In this document: positions 16,660 through 28,820 of the stretch, piece by piece
Numbering within the stretch: position 1 is the stretch's first letter
How the letters are laid out: each line of letters begins with the position of its first letter
From: Myxococcus virescens
GTDB taxonomy: Bacteria > Myxococcota > Myxococcia > Myxococcales > Myxococcaceae
Direction: 5' to 3'
DNA: 64,000 bases
Assembly (NCBI RefSeq): GCF_900101905.1
Contig: NZ_FNAJ01000002.1
Span: forward strand, 434,001-498,000
Program-made: the position numbers and the translations under genes
Notes under the pieces: model-generated
What the model was told of the DNA's origin: nothing
Database searches by the model: none
The model's input: the letters and a program-made list of their open reading frames with translations, nothing else

Positions 16660-17532
16660 GTGGCCGGCTCGAACGACAAGAGCAGAATCCAGACAGACAT
16701 CGGGCAGGACGTCATCGACGCGGCGGTTCGCAGCGTCGAGCGTCACATGGACGATGAGGACGAGGTGACCGTCATCGAGGTGGAGGCTTCAGGCCCGTCC
16801 ACCGAGGTGGAGGCCGAAGCGTCCGCGTCCCCCGCCGACACCACTTCTCCGCCGTCTGACGCCGAGGCGCCCCCGTCCGAGGACGTGGCGGCGCTCCGCC
16901 AGGAGGTGGAGTCCCTCAAGGCCCAGCTCGAGTTCAGCCAAGCCAAGGGGCGCGAGACGATGGAGCGCCTGCGCGAGGCCCACGAGCGTGCGAAGGAGGC
17001 GCAGGAGCGCACCGTGCGCCACGCCGCGGACCTGGAGAACTACCGCAAGCGCGCGCAGAAGGAGAAGGAGGAGGTCCAGCGCTTCGGCTCGGAGAAGCTG
17101 CTCAAGGACCTGCTCCCGGTGATGGATAACCTGGACCGCGCGATCGACGCCGCGGCCAAGTCGCCGGACCTGGACAGCTTCGAGAAGGGCGTGGCCATGA
17201 CGCGCAAGTCCTTCGAGGACGCGCTGGGCCGCCACGGGGTGAAGGGCTTCAGCGCCAAGGGGCAGGTGTTCGACCCGCGCGTGCACGAGGCCATCCAGCA
17301 GGTGGAGACGGCGGACGTCCCCGCCGGCCACGTCGCCTACGAAGTCGTGCGCGGCTTCTACCTGAATGAGCGGCTGGTGCGTCCGGCCATGGTCGTCGTC
17401 GCGCGTGCACCCGCCGAGCCTGTAGCCGCCGCAGAGCCGCAGGCCGTCGCCGAGCCCGCTACCGCCACGACCGACACCGAGGCGCCCGCCGCGCCCGCGC
17501 AGTCCGAGAACTCTTCCGGGGGGAGTCAGTAA
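16660..17532 (+). CDS. grpE/grpS: GrpE-type nucleotide exchange factor (GrpS)
   Basis: A 290-residue protein from GTG 16660; a TTG at 16624 would add 12 residues. Residues 1-80 are an acidic, probably disordered extension longer than in standard GrpE. Then comes the long dimerisation helix ([35 protein letters not shown]) and the beta domain ([32 protein letters not shown]). The tail is Ala/Glu-rich. It exchanges nucleotide on the DnaK-type chaperone encoded 5 bp downstream. In M. xanthus the GrpE homologue next to sglK is called grpS, and the order matches. Confidence 0.9.
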   Translation: MAGSNDKSRIQTDIGQDVIDAAVRSVERHMDDEDEVTVIEVEASGPSTEVEAEASASPADTTSPPSDAEAPPSEDVAALRQEVESLKAQLEFSQAKGRETMERLREAHERAKEAQERTVRHAADLENYRKRAQKEKEEVQRFGSEKLLKDLLPVMDNLDRAIDAAAKSPDLDSFEKGVAMTRKSFEDALGRHGVKGFSAKGQVFDPRVHEAIQQVETADVPAGHVAYEVVRGFYLNERLVRPAMVVVARAPAEPVAAAEPQAVAEPATATTDTEAPAAPAQSENSSGGSQ

Positions 17533-17537
17533 CCAAC

Positions 17538-19361
<1,824 letters not shown>

Positions 19362-19431
19362 ACGCTCGCAATCGCCTCCGCGCTCCAGCGTAGACTGCCT
19401 GCCGCGCAGTCAGTCCCCCTGGAGCGCATCA

Positions 19432-19728
19432 ATGGACGTCACCGAAGGCATCGTCATGTTCCTCATCACCGCCATGGTGGTGGGGGTGCCCCTCTTCGGG
19501 CTCACGCTTCGCTTCTCCCTCAAGCCCTTGGTGGAGGCCTTCATCCGCTTGAAGGAATCCCAGCACGGCGGCATGGAGGTGCGGCTGCTCCGTGAGCGCG
19601 TGGCGCACCTGGAGCGCGTGCTGGAAGTGCACGGGCTGATGGATGACCACCTGCCCCGGTCGCTCCGCTCCGGCACGCCCGAGCACCTTCCGGCCGTGGC
19701 GCCGTTGAAGGACCGGGAGCGCGTGTAG
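19432..19728 (+). CDS. Small membrane-anchored coiled-coil protein
   Basis: A 98-residue protein with GGAG eight bases before the ATG. Residues 8-28 form one transmembrane helix (VMFLITAMVVGVPLFGLTL), followed by a charged helix with heptad-like Leu/Val (EVRLLRERVAHLERVLEVH). The layout resembles PspB-like or other small membrane adaptors, but no family is recognised. It lies between sglK and a kinase gene on the same strand. Confidence 0.65.
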   Translation: MDVTEGIVMFLITAMVVGVPLFGLTLRFSLKPLVEAFIRLKESQHGGMEVRLLRERVAHLERVLEVHGLMDDHLPRSLRSGTPEHLPAVAPLKDRERV

Positions 19729-19751
19729 CCGTCCCGGAGGTTCTGGGTTTC

Positions 19752-21281
19752 GTGAAAAGGGCGTCCCGGGTGTTGAATGGGCCCGTGGATTTTCCCTCTT
19801 TAGAGGAAGAGGTCGTTTTTCTCCGGGGTCTGGTCTCCGTGCATCGGATGGCCGACGTCATCCTGGAGGACTGCCTGGAGCGGGGCTTGGACCTGAACTC
19901 CGGGCTCGACGTGTTTCTCACGCAGTGTGCCCGGCTGGTGCATGCGCGCGCGGGCTTCGTGTCCCTGCGAGGGACGCGAGGCCCGGTGCTGACGCGGGTG
20001 CTGGGCGAGCCCGGGGTGGACGTCCTGGAGGCGGCGCACTGGCAAGGTGTCCGCAAGCTGGATGACGGCCGGACGCTCTTCTGCACGCGGCTGGCCCTGG
20101 GCAGCCTGGAGCTGGGGGGCCTGGGGCTGGTGGTGGAGGGCGCCTTCGACGGCGGCGGCGGGCTGGTGATGAAGCTGGTGGAGGCCATTGGCGAGCAGCT
20201 CGACAGCGCCGTGCTGGGCTTCCTCGCGCTGACGGACGGCAAGGGCGCGCTGGAGCGGCTGGATGCGCTCACCGGGGAGCCGCCTACGGCCTCGCGGGGC
20301 CACATTGGCCGCTATGAAGTGGTGACGCCCCTGGGCACCGGGGGCATGGCGCAGGTGCTGGTGGCGCGGACCCGAGGCCCGGAGGGCCTGGGCCGGCTGG
20401 TGGCCCTCAAGCGCATCCTCCCGCACCTGTCCTCGGACCCTTCCATCGTCCAGCAGTTCCTGGACGAGGCCCGCATCGGCCTGCGGCTCTCCCACCCCAA
20501 CCTGGTGCACTTCTACGACTTCGGCGAGGCGGAGGGCGCGTACTACATCGCCATGGAGTTGGTGCGCGGCGTGGACCTGGAGCGGCTCCTCCGCGCGGCC
20601 AAGGGCCCGCTGGAGACGGCGCACGCGGTGGCCGTGGTGTGCCAGGGCCTGGCGGGGCTGCATGCGGCGCACGGGCTGCAGGGCGAGGACGGCGCGCCGC
20701 TCGAGCTGGTGCACCGGGATTTGTCCCCGCACAACCTCATGGTGGGGTTCGACGGGCGGGTGAAGGTGCTGGACTTCGGGGTGGCCAAGGCCCGCGCCCA
20801 GCGCACGGTGACGCTGCCGGGCATCGTGAAGGGCAAGCCGCTGTACATGTCCCCCGAGCAGGCGCGCGGCATGAGGCTGGATGCGCGCAGCGACCTGTTC
20901 GCCATGGGGCTCGTCCTCTACCAGTCGCTCATCGGCGCGCGGGCCTTCGAGAAGCCCGACGAGCTGGCCACCATGCACGCCATCTGCGAGGAGGCCCTTC
21001 CGCCGCGGCCTTCGCACATCTCCCGGGCGCTCTGGGATGTGCTGGAGACGGCACTGGCCAAGCGCCCCGAGGCGCGCTTCGGCAGCGCGCGGGAGATGGC
21101 GGACCGGCTGGCGGATGCCTGCCGTCCGGCGAACGACTCGGAGCTGGTGCGGCTCATGGCGAAGCACTTCCCCGACCGGCATCGCGAGTTCATGCGGTTG
21201 GACCGCCCTGCCTCCGCGGGAGGGCGGTCCCAGGAGGAAACGCCCATCATGCGGCCGCGGCTCCGGAAGTCCTCACCCTGA
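19752..21281 (+). CDS. Serine/threonine protein kinase with N-terminal GAF-like domain
   Basis: A 509-residue protein from GTG 19752 with GGAGG upstream. Residues 1-180 look like a GAF-type sensor domain. The kinase begins near residue 195 with the P-loop GTGGMAQV, the ATP Lys in LVALKRIL, the catalytic loop HRDLSPHN (Ser where most Hanks kinases have Lys, common in myxobacterial kinases), DFG in VLDFGVAKA and SPEQ in the activation segment. No transmembrane segment, so it is cytoplasmic. Substrates unknown. Confidence 0.9.
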   Translation: MKRASRVLNGPVDFPSLEEEVVFLRGLVSVHRMADVILEDCLERGLDLNSGLDVFLTQCARLVHARAGFVSLRGTRGPVLTRVLGEPGVDVLEAAHWQGVRKLDDGRTLFCTRLALGSLELGGLGLVVEGAFDGGGGLVMKLVEAIGEQLDSAVLGFLALTDGKGALERLDALTGEPPTASRGHIGRYEVVTPLGTGGMAQVLVARTRGPEGLGRLVALKRILPHLSSDPSIVQQFLDEARIGLRLSHPNLVHFYDFGEAEGAYYIAMELVRGVDLERLLRAAKGPLETAHAVAVVCQGLAGLHAAHGLQGEDGAPLELVHRDLSPHNLMVGFDGRVKVLDFGVAKARAQRTVTLPGIVKGKPLYMSPEQARGMRLDARSDLFAMGLVLYQSLIGARAFEKPDELATMHAICEEALPPRPSHISRALWDVLETALAKRPEARFGSAREMADRLADACRPANDSELVRLMAKHFPDRHREFMRLDRPASAGGRSQEETPIMRPRLRKSSP

Positions 21282-21298
21282 GGAAGCGGGGAGGAGAC

Positions 21299-21328
21299 CC
21301 GGCCCCTCTTGGGAGGAAGAGGGGCTGG
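21299..21328. terminator. Bidirectional hairpin between convergent genes
   Basis: CCGGCCCCTCTT at 21299-21310 pairs with AAGAGGGGCTGG at 21317-21328 (12 bp with one G-U), loop GGGAGG. It sits between the stops of the kinase and the DUF2382 gene. No U-tract follows, as is usual in this GC range. Confidence 0.6.
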
Positions 21329-21338
21329 GAAGGCGCGC

Positions 21339-22244
21339 TCAGTACCCGCGCTTGAGCGGGTCGTCGGAGGGCGCGTTCAGCGTACGCGCCCGCTCGTCGC
21401 TGCCCTCGGTGCGGATGTCCACCTCTTCCCGGCGTACGTGCTCGGAGATGTGGCGCTCCTCATCCACCTCGTCCTTGTGGATGACGACCTCCTCGTCGAC
21501 GACGGCGCGCTTCTGGACTTCGACTTCCTCGGCGCGCAGGGGGACGACGACGGTCTCCTCCTGGAACGAGGCATTCATCGCCGGGCGTTCCGGGCTCACG
21601 TCCCGGCGCTCCACGCGGACGCGCTCGCGGCGCACCGGCACGTCCATCTCCCGGTCCTCCTCCACCACGTCCTTGTGGACGCGGACCTCACCGGCCTGGA
21701 CGTCCCGCTTGAGCACGTCCACCTCCTCCTTGTGCAGGGGGATGGTGATGTCCTCCTCGCGGCCGTGGATGTCCCGCGCGCCCACCGGGGTGTCCGTGGC
21801 TTTCAGGCCGGCGGTGTCCGTGTCCACGCCGGTGCCGTAGCGGGCGTCCGTGCCCAGGCGTGTGTCGTAGCCCGTGTCGTAGGTGTCCTTGCGGCCCACC
21901 GTGTCCGTGGTGGCGTCCATGCCCGTGCTGGCGCGGGCCGCGGCCCGGTCGGCGCCCAGTCCCACCGCGCCCGGACCCACACCCGCGCCGCCCCCCGTGC
22001 CGGCGACGGCGCCCGTGCGGTCCTCACCTGTCAGCCGGCTCAGCATCTCCTTGCCGTGGCTGAGGATGATTTCCGAGCCGTCGATGCGACTGATTTCCGA
22101 GTACCGGACCAGGTAGTCCTTCGGGAAGAAGAGGCCCTTCTCGATGTGGAATTCGCCGTCGCCGACGGCGAAGACCTTGCCGAGCTTTTCGCCGTCGATG
22201 CTGCGGACGACCATCCCTTCGTTGACGTCGCTGCGTTGGTACAT
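21339..22244 (-). CDS. YsnF/AvaK-type stress protein (DUF2382)
   Basis: A 301-residue protein from ATG 22244 with GAGGAG upstream. Residues 1-75 are a PRC-barrel-like module (MVVRSIDGEKLGKVFAVGD). Residues 80-170 are a Gly/Asp/Thr-rich linker with repeated YDTGYDTRLG-type units. Residues about 175-290 are the DUF2382 domain (ITIPLHKEEVDVLKRDV, VVVPLRAEEVEVQKRAV, VVIHKDEVDEERHI). A paralogue is encoded at 23004. The family is linked to general stress responses; biochemical function unknown. Confidence 0.85.
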   Translation of the reverse strand: MYQRSDVNEGMVVRSIDGEKLGKVFAVGDGEFHIEKGLFFPKDYLVRYSEISRIDGSEIILSHGKEMLSRLTGEDRTGAVAGTGGGAGVGPGAVGLGADRAAARASTGMDATTDTVGRKDTYDTGYDTRLGTDARYGTGVDTDTAGLKATDTPVGARDIHGREEDITIPLHKEEVDVLKRDVQAGEVRVHKDVVEEDREMDVPVRRERVRVERRDVSPERPAMNASFQEETVVVPLRAEEVEVQKRAVVDEEVVIHKDEVDEERHISEHVRREEVDIRTEGSDERARTLNAPSDDPLKRGY

Positions 22245-22582
22245 GGCTGGCTCCTCGTGACCGGGGCGGGTGGACCTGCTGGACACACCTTGGACCCCGG
22301 CGCTGGTGGAGGCCCCGCGTGCGAGCGCGAGGCCCTGGGGTTTCCACCCCGGTCATCATGGAAGGTGTGAGCGCTCGGTCTCGGTGTCAGGGGCCGAGGA
22401 CGCAGTGCCAGTTGGCTTGGCACCGTGCCTGCCCGCCCGAACGCCCGCCTGTCCTTTCGCCTGCCCTGGCGACACCGCGCCGGCGGCCGTGGGCCGGGGC
22501 TTCTCAGGGCGCGGCGGCCCACCCCATCTTCAGGCGAGGTGCGTCCGGACCGCGTGCCGCGAGCACCCAACGGGAGACCGTC
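22245..22582. other. Divergent intergenic region between stress genes
   Basis: About 340 bases between the two divergent stress-related genes. It holds a sigma-54-like element (22418-22432). No coding sequence is convincing, and the open frames are extensions of the downstream gene's frame. Confidence 0.5.
22418..22432 (+). promoter_or_regulatory. Sigma-54-like -24/-12 element
   Basis: TGGCACCGTGCCTGC matches TGGCAC-N5-TTGC with one mismatch (CTGC) and correct spacing. It points toward the small membrane protein and second DUF2382 gene, about 150 bp upstream of the first ATG. GGCACCGTGCC inside it is also a palindrome, so chance or another regulator is possible. Confidence 0.35.
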
Positions 22583-22969
22583 ATGAGAAGCAGGCAGGGA
22601 ACCGGGGAGCCGTGGCGCTGGAGTGACTCGTGGGTGGGCGGCGCGGCCGCGGGCGTGGGGGCGCACCTGGTGGTGCGTGGCATCCACCGGCTGCTCCGTC
22701 CGGACCTGCGAGGCCCCATGGTGGGCGTGGCCTGCGCCTCCGGGATGCTGGGCGCCCTGGTGGCGGGCCGGCTCGCGCGCCATCGGCTCCGGCCGCTTCC
22801 CGTCCTGGCCCTGGTGCCCTCCTCGCCGCCCGCTGCCCGCGAGCCCGCCGCGTTGGAGACGGACCCGGACCCGGAGCGCCCCAGCACGCCCCTGGAGCGG
22901 GTGCGCCGGCGCGGGCCGAATGGCCGGGAGCATCCCTGGAGCGAGCCCGGGCTGCCCACGCTGGCGTGA
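22583..22969 (+). CDS. Small hypothetical membrane-associated protein
   Basis: A 128-residue protein starting at ATG 22583. Two weakly hydrophobic Gly/Ala/Val-rich segments (VGGAAAGVGAHLVV and GVACASGMLGALVAG) suggest a short hairpin in the membrane. The C-terminus is charged and Pro-rich. It lies 34 bp upstream of the second DUF2382 gene and probably shares its transcript. No family recognised. Confidence 0.55.
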   Translation: MRSRQGTGEPWRWSDSWVGGAAAGVGAHLVVRGIHRLLRPDLRGPMVGVACASGMLGALVAGRLARHRLRPLPVLALVPSSPPAAREPAALETDPDPERPSTPLERVRRRGPNGREHPWSEPGLPTLA

Positions 22970-23003
22970 GCCGCGAACCACACCACACGAGAGGAGTCCT
23001 CCG

Positions 23004-23723
23004 ATGCGCACGGACGTACGGGAAGGGATGCGGGTCTTCACGGCGGATGGGGCCCGGTTGGGCACCGTGGTGGGGTGCGGCGGGGAGACCTTCGCCATCG
23101 AAGGAGGGCTGCTGCGGCTGAAGTCCTTCACCGCGCGCTACGGCGACGTGGTGGACGTGCGCGGCGAAGACGTGCACCTGGGGCTGACGCGGGACGAGGT
23201 GTCACCGGAGCACGACAGTCCGGCGCAGGCGCGGTCAGGTCACCCAGAGTCCGTGCTCTCCGCCGGGTTCGCGACGCCCGGCGAAGTCGTGGTGCCCCTG
23301 GCCCGCGAGGAGGCCCATCCTCACGTGGTGGTGCGCGAGGCGGGACAGGTGCGCATCCACAAGGTGGTGCGGACGGAGGTGCGGCACTTCTCCGTGCCCG
23401 TGCGCCGCGAGGAGCTGGTGGTGGAGCGGGTGTCCGAACAGACCGTGGACGCCGAGGGCCCGCCGGCGCCGGAGGCCGTGGCCTCTGCCCGGCCGGTGCT
23501 GGAGGGGCTGGTCCCCTTCGAGGCGGGCACCTTCGTCATCCCCCTGCACGAGGAGCGGGTGGAGGTCACCCGGTCCGTGCATGTCTGGCAGGAGGTTGCG
23601 GTTTCCCGGTACACCGACGAGGTGCTCCGGCAGGTTCACGCCACCGTTCGGAAAGAGACGGCGGAGGTAGAGGAGCGGGGCGAGGTGCTCCACGACGGCC
23701 CGTTGGACGGGCTGCACTCCTGA
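23004..23723 (+). CDS. Second YsnF-type stress protein (DUF2382)
   Basis: A 239-residue protein with GAGGAG before ATG 23004. It has the same plan as the gene at 21339: an N-terminal PRC-barrel-like module (EGMRVFTADGARLGTVVG), a short linker, then DUF2382 repeats (VVVPLAREEAHPHVVV, VRIHKVVRTEVRHF, FVIPLHEERVEVTRSV). The linker lacks the Gly/Thr repeats of the paralogue. The pair flanks a shared divergent promoter region, suggesting joint stress control. Molecular function unknown. Confidence 0.8.
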   Translation: MRTDVREGMRVFTADGARLGTVVGCGGETFAIEGGLLRLKSFTARYGDVVDVRGEDVHLGLTRDEVSPEHDSPAQARSGHPESVLSAGFATPGEVVVPLAREEAHPHVVVREAGQVRIHKVVRTEVRHFSVPVRREELVVERVSEQTVDAEGPPAPEAVASARPVLEGLVPFEAGTFVIPLHEERVEVTRSVHVWQEVAVSRYTDEVLRQVHATVRKETAEVEERGEVLHDGPLDGLHS

Positions 23724-23774
23724 CTGACGCGCCGCACAGGGGGTGTGTGACGGGGGCTCGGGACGGCTGCACGC

Positions 23775-23803
23775 TTGACCCATGGAGAGGTGTCCCCTAG
23801 AAA
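23775..23803 (+). promoter_or_regulatory. Sigma-70-type promoter of the branched-chain amino acid transporter operon
   Basis: TTGACC at 23775-23780, a 17-bp spacer and TAGAAA at 23798-23803, about 40 bp before the substrate-binding protein ATG. Spacing and hexamers fit a vegetative promoter. Confidence 0.5.
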
Positions 23804-23846
23804 ACCAGGGCTTTGCCGTGTCAGTTTCCGAGAAGGGAAGCCCTGC

Positions 23847-25051
23847 ATGCGACGACTTGCCCCGATGCTCCTCGCCGCGCTCGCCGTCATGGTGGCCGCT
23901 TGCGAGAAGAAGACGCAGCCAGCTCCTTCGGGTGAAGGAGGTACTCAGGCCGCGCAGGGGCAGGGGGCGGCGCCCGGGGGCGCTCCGGTGGACGCGAACA
24001 CCATCCTGCTGGGGCAGGTGGGCTCGCTCACCGGTGGCCAGGCCACCTTCGGCATCTCCACGCGCAACGGCATCGAGCTGGCCCTCAAGGAGGCCAATGC
24101 CGCGGGCGGGGTGAAGGGCAAGAAGCTGTCCATCCGCGTCTACGACAACCAGAGCAAGCCCGAGGAGGCCGCCCAGGCCGCCACGCGCCTGATTACGCAG
24201 GACAAGGTCGTGCTCATCCTCGGTGACGTGGCGTCGTCCAACTCGCTGGCCATGGCGGAGAAGGCGCAGGCGGCGGGCGTGCCGATGATTACGCCGTCCT
24301 CCACCAACCCCACCGTCACCGACAAGGGCGACTACATCTTCCGCGTGTGCTTCATCGACCCGTTCCAGGGCTTCGTGATGGCGAAGTTCGCGCGGGAGAA
24401 CCTGAAGCTGAACACGGTGGCGGTGCTCCAGGACAACAAGAGCGCGTACTCCATTGGCCTGGCGGACGTCTTCAGGCGCAAGTTCACGGAGATGGGCGGC
24501 AAGGTGACGGCCGTGGAGAGCTACAGCCAGGGCGACACGGATTACCGCGCCCAGCTCACCGCCATCCGCAAGTCGCAGCCGGAAGGCATCTACGTGCCGG
24601 GCTACTACAGCGAGGTGGGCATCATCGCCCGCCAGGCGCGCGAGGTGGGCCTCAAGGTCCCGCTGATGGGCGGCGACGGCTGGGACTCCGAGAAGCTCTT
24701 CGAGCTGGGCGGCAGCGCCATCGAGGGCAGCTACTTCTCCAACCACTACTCGCCGGACAACCCGGATCCGCGCGTGCAGAAGTTCATCGCGGACTACAAG
24801 GCCGCGTACGGCGCGGTGCCGGACGCCCTGGCCGCGCTGGGCTACGATTCGGCCCGCGTGGCGGTGGACGCCCTGGAGCGCGCCAAGGACCTGAGCGGCC
24901 CGTCCGTGCGTGACGCCATTGCCCAGACGAAGGACTTCCCGGGCGTGGCGGGCACCGTGACACTGGATGCCCAGCGCAACGCCGTGAAGTCCGCCGTCGT
25001 CCTCAAGGTCGAGGATGGCAAGACGCAGTACGTCACGACCATCAATCCCTA

Positions 25052-25052
<1 letters not shown>
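23847..25052 (+). CDS. Branched-chain amino acid ABC transporter, substrate-binding lipoprotein
   Basis: A 401-residue protein starting at ATG 23847, preceded by GAAGGGAAG. Lipobox VMVAACEKK at residues 15-23, with Lys at +3. The mature protein is a type I periplasmic binding fold of the Leu/Ile/Val family (ILLGQVGSLTGGQATFG, GIELALKEANAAGGVKG, MITPSSTNPTVTDKG, GYDSARVAVDAL). It delivers branched-chain amino acids or related ligands to the permeases encoded directly downstream; its stop overlaps the next ATG (TAATG). The exact ligand cannot be read from sequence. Confidence 0.93.
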
Positions 25053-25971
<919 letters not shown>

Positions 25972-25972
<1 letters not shown>

Positions 25973-27036
25973 TGGAGACTCCGGCGATTCCCGCCCCCGA
26001 GGCCCGCTCCGCCGTCCCCGCGTCGCTGCGCGGCCTGCTGCCCGTGCTGCTGGCGCTGCCGGTGCTGGCGCTGTTCCAGTGGCTGATGAGCGACGCGCCC
26101 TTCGCCTCCTACCTGCTGTCGGTGGTGGGGGTGAACATCATCCTCGCGGTCAGCCTCAACATCGTGAACGGGATGACGGGGCAGTTCTCCATCGGCCATG
26201 CGGGCTTCATGGCGGTGGGGGCCTACATCTCCGGCGTCCTGTCGCTGAACCTCAAGGACGTAGCGCTCTCCTTCCTGCCAGTGGCGGTCAGCGACCAGGT
26301 GTTCTTCGTCGCGTCGCTGCTGGTGGGCGGCCTGGCGGCGGCGCTGTGCGGCTTCCTGGTGGGCCTGCCCTCGCTGCGGCTGCGCGGGGACTACCTGGCC
26401 ATCGTCACGCTGGGCTTCGGCGAAATCATCCGCGTGGTGGTGCAGAACACGGACGCGTTCGGCCGGGCGCTGGGCCTGTCCGGCATCCCCCAGACGTCAT
26501 CGCCGGCCATGGTGTACTTCTTCGTGTTCCTCACGGTGCTGGTGGCCCGGCGCATCACCGGCTCCAGCCACGGCCGCAGCCTGTGGGCCATCCGCGAGGA
26601 CGAGGTGGCCGCCGAGGCCATGGGCGTGGACACCACGGGCTACAAGGTCCGCGCCTTCGTCATCTCGTCGTTCTTCGCGGGCATCGCCGGCGCGCTGTTC
26701 GCGCACTTCGTGCCCATCATCAACCCCGGCTCCTTCACCTTCGTGAAGTCGATGGAAATCGTCGTCATGGTGGTGCTGGGCGGCCTGGGCTCCACGACGG
26801 GCGCCATCGTCGCGGCCACGTTCCTCACGCTGCTGCCCGAAGGCATGCGCTCGCTGTTCACCCTGCTGGGGGCCGAAGGCAGCCTGGCGCAGAAGGTGGA
26901 CCAGATTCGCATGCCCGTGTACGGCCTGCTGCTGGTGGCGCTGATGCTGGCGCGGCCCCAGGGCCTGTTCGGGACGAAGGAGATCTGGGACGTGCTGCCG
27001 CGGTGGATTCCGCGCAAGCGCAGGGGGCTGGCGTGA
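25972..27036 (+). CDS. livM: Branched-chain amino acid ABC transporter permease LivM
   Basis: A 354-residue permease starting in a TGATG overlap with livH. Signatures are NIVNGMTGQFSIGHAGFMAV, PSLRLRGDYLAIVTLGFGEI and the EAA-like loop AMGVDTTGYKVRAFVISSFF. About nine to ten membrane helices. The C-terminus is basic (PRWIPRKRRG). It pairs with LivH. Confidence 0.95.
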
Positions 27037-27917
27037 GCGCGGCCGTGCAGGAGACGAAGGCGGAGGCCGGAGCGCCATTGCTCCAGGCGGACGGGGTGAG
27101 CATCCAGTTCGGCGGCCTCAAGGCGCTGACGGACTTCAACCTCTCCGTGCGGCAGGGCGACCTGCAGGGGCTCATCGGCCCCAACGGCGCCGGCAAGTCC
27201 ACGGCGTTCAACGTGTTGACCGGCGTGTACCAGCCCACCCAGGGCGAGGTCCGCGTGGGCGGGCAGCGGGTGAACGGGTGGCTGCCGCATCAAATCAACC
27301 ACCTGGGGCTGGCGCGCACCTTCCAGAACATCCGTCTGTTCCGCGCGCTCACCGCGCTGGACAACGTGAAGGTGGCGTGCCGGGCGCAGGGCGCGCTGCA
27401 CCCCGAAGGCGTGGGGTTGGGCGCGAAGATGAAGGGCGCCTTCATCAACTACCGCGACTGGTGGCGCGCGCTGCTGCTGACGCCGCGCTTCCAGCAGGAG
27501 GAGCGGGAGTTGACGCAGCAGGCGGAGCACCTGCTGGAGGTCATGGGCCTGTCGCACCGCCGCGACGAGGAGGCTCGCAACCTGCCTTACGGTGAGCAGC
27601 GCCGGCTGGAAATCGCGCGCGCGCTGGGCACGCAGCCCAAGGTGCTGCTGCTGGACGAGCCCGCGGCGGGCATGAACACCCGTGAGAAGGCGGACCTGAT
27701 GGTGCTCATCCGCAAGCTCCGGGACGACTTCAAGCTGGGGGTGCTCGTCATCGAGCACGACATGAAGCTGGTCATGGGCATCTGCGAATGCATCACCGTG
27801 CTGGACCACGGCGAGACGATTGCCCGGGGCGCGCCGGCGCAGGTGCGCAGTGACCGGAAGGTCATCGAGGCGTACCTGGGCGACAGCTATCTGGAGAGCC
27901 AGGGAGGGGCGGCGTGA
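27033..27917 (+). CDS. livG: Branched-chain amino acid ABC transporter ATPase LivG
   Basis: A 294-residue ATPase from GTG 27033, overlapping the livM stop by GTGA. Walker A GPNGAGKST, Q-loop region TFQNIRLF, signature YGEQRRLEIARAL, Walker B VLLLDEPAAGM, switch His in VIEHDMKLV. An insert of about 40 residues after the Q-loop (GAKMKGAFINYRDWWRAL) is typical of LivG. Energises uptake together with LivF. Confidence 0.95.
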   Translation: MSAAVQETKAEAGAPLLQADGVSIQFGGLKALTDFNLSVRQGDLQGLIGPNGAGKSTAFNVLTGVYQPTQGEVRVGGQRVNGWLPHQINHLGLARTFQNIRLFRALTALDNVKVACRAQGALHPEGVGLGAKMKGAFINYRDWWRALLLTPRFQQEERELTQQAEHLLEVMGLSHRRDEEARNLPYGEQRRLEIARALGTQPKVLLLDEPAAGMNTREKADLMVLIRKLRDDFKLGVLVIEHDMKLVMGICECITVLDHGETIARGAPAQVRSDRKVIEAYLGDSYLESQGGAA

Positions 27918-28669
27918 GCGACGCGCAGGTGAAGACGCTGGGGGAGCGCCAGGCCTTCCCGCCGCTGCTGTCGGTGGACGGCATCAAGGTGCACTACGGC
28001 GCCATCCAGGCGCTCAAGGGTGTGTCGCTGACGGTGGGCAAGGGCGAGGTGGTGGCCCTCATCGGCGCCAACGGGGCGGGCAAGACGAGCACCCTGCGCG
28101 CGGTGAGCGGCATGCTCAAGCCCAGCGCTGGACGCATCCAGTTCAACGGGCACGACACCACGGCCATGAAGGCGCACCAGCTGGTGCCGCGTGGCATGGC
28201 GCACGCGCCGGAAGGCCGGGGCGTGTTCCCCAACATGTCCGTCCAGGAGAACCTGGAGCTGGGCGCGTACCTGCGCACGGACACCTCCGGCATCCAGCAG
28301 GACCTGGAGAAGAGCTTCACGCTCTTCCCGGTGCTCAAGGAGCGCCGCAAGCAGATGGCCGGGACGCTGTCGGGCGGCGAGCAGCAGATGCTGGCCATTG
28401 CTCGCGCGCTGTTGAGCAAACCGCAGCTGCTGCTGTTGGATGAGCCTTCGCTGGGGCTGGCGCCGCAGGTGACGGAGGCCATCTTCCGCACCCTGCGCGA
28501 GGTGAATGCCACGGGCGTGAGCGTGCTGTTGGTGGAGCAGAACGCCCACCTGGCGCTCAACGCCGCGCACTACGGCTATGTGTTGGAGACGGGCGAGGTC
28601 GTGATGGCGGGGCCGGGCAAGGCGCTCCTGGAGAGCGCGGAGGTCCGGCGTGCGTATCTCGGCGAGTAG
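27914..28669 (+). CDS. livF: Branched-chain amino acid ABC transporter ATPase LivF
   Basis: A 251-residue ATPase whose GTG start overlaps the livG stop (GTGA). Walker A GANGAGKTS, HAPEGRGVFPNMSVQENL typical of LivF, signature LSGGEQQMLAIARAL, Walker B LLLLDEPSLGLAP, switch EQN in LLVEQNAHLAL. Last gene of the five-gene operon that starts at 23847. Confidence 0.95.
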   Translation: MSDAQVKTLGERQAFPPLLSVDGIKVHYGAIQALKGVSLTVGKGEVVALIGANGAGKTSTLRAVSGMLKPSAGRIQFNGHDTTAMKAHQLVPRGMAHAPEGRGVFPNMSVQENLELGAYLRTDTSGIQQDLEKSFTLFPVLKERRKQMAGTLSGGEQQMLAIARALLSKPQLLLLDEPSLGLAPQVTEAIFRTLREVNATGVSVLLVEQNAHLALNAAHYGYVLETGEVVMAGPGKALLESAEVRRAYLGE

Positions 28670-28820
28670 TGGAGGGTGCTACGTCCTCTCTCCGACGCTC
28701 CGGTAGAGTCCGGCGCGCAATGAAACTGGCTCCCCTCCCAAAGTCGGGTAGTCAGCAACCAGGAAGTTCGTCTAGCGTCCGTCGACGCACTGCGTTCAAC
28801 CACACTCAGGAAGTGTGCCC

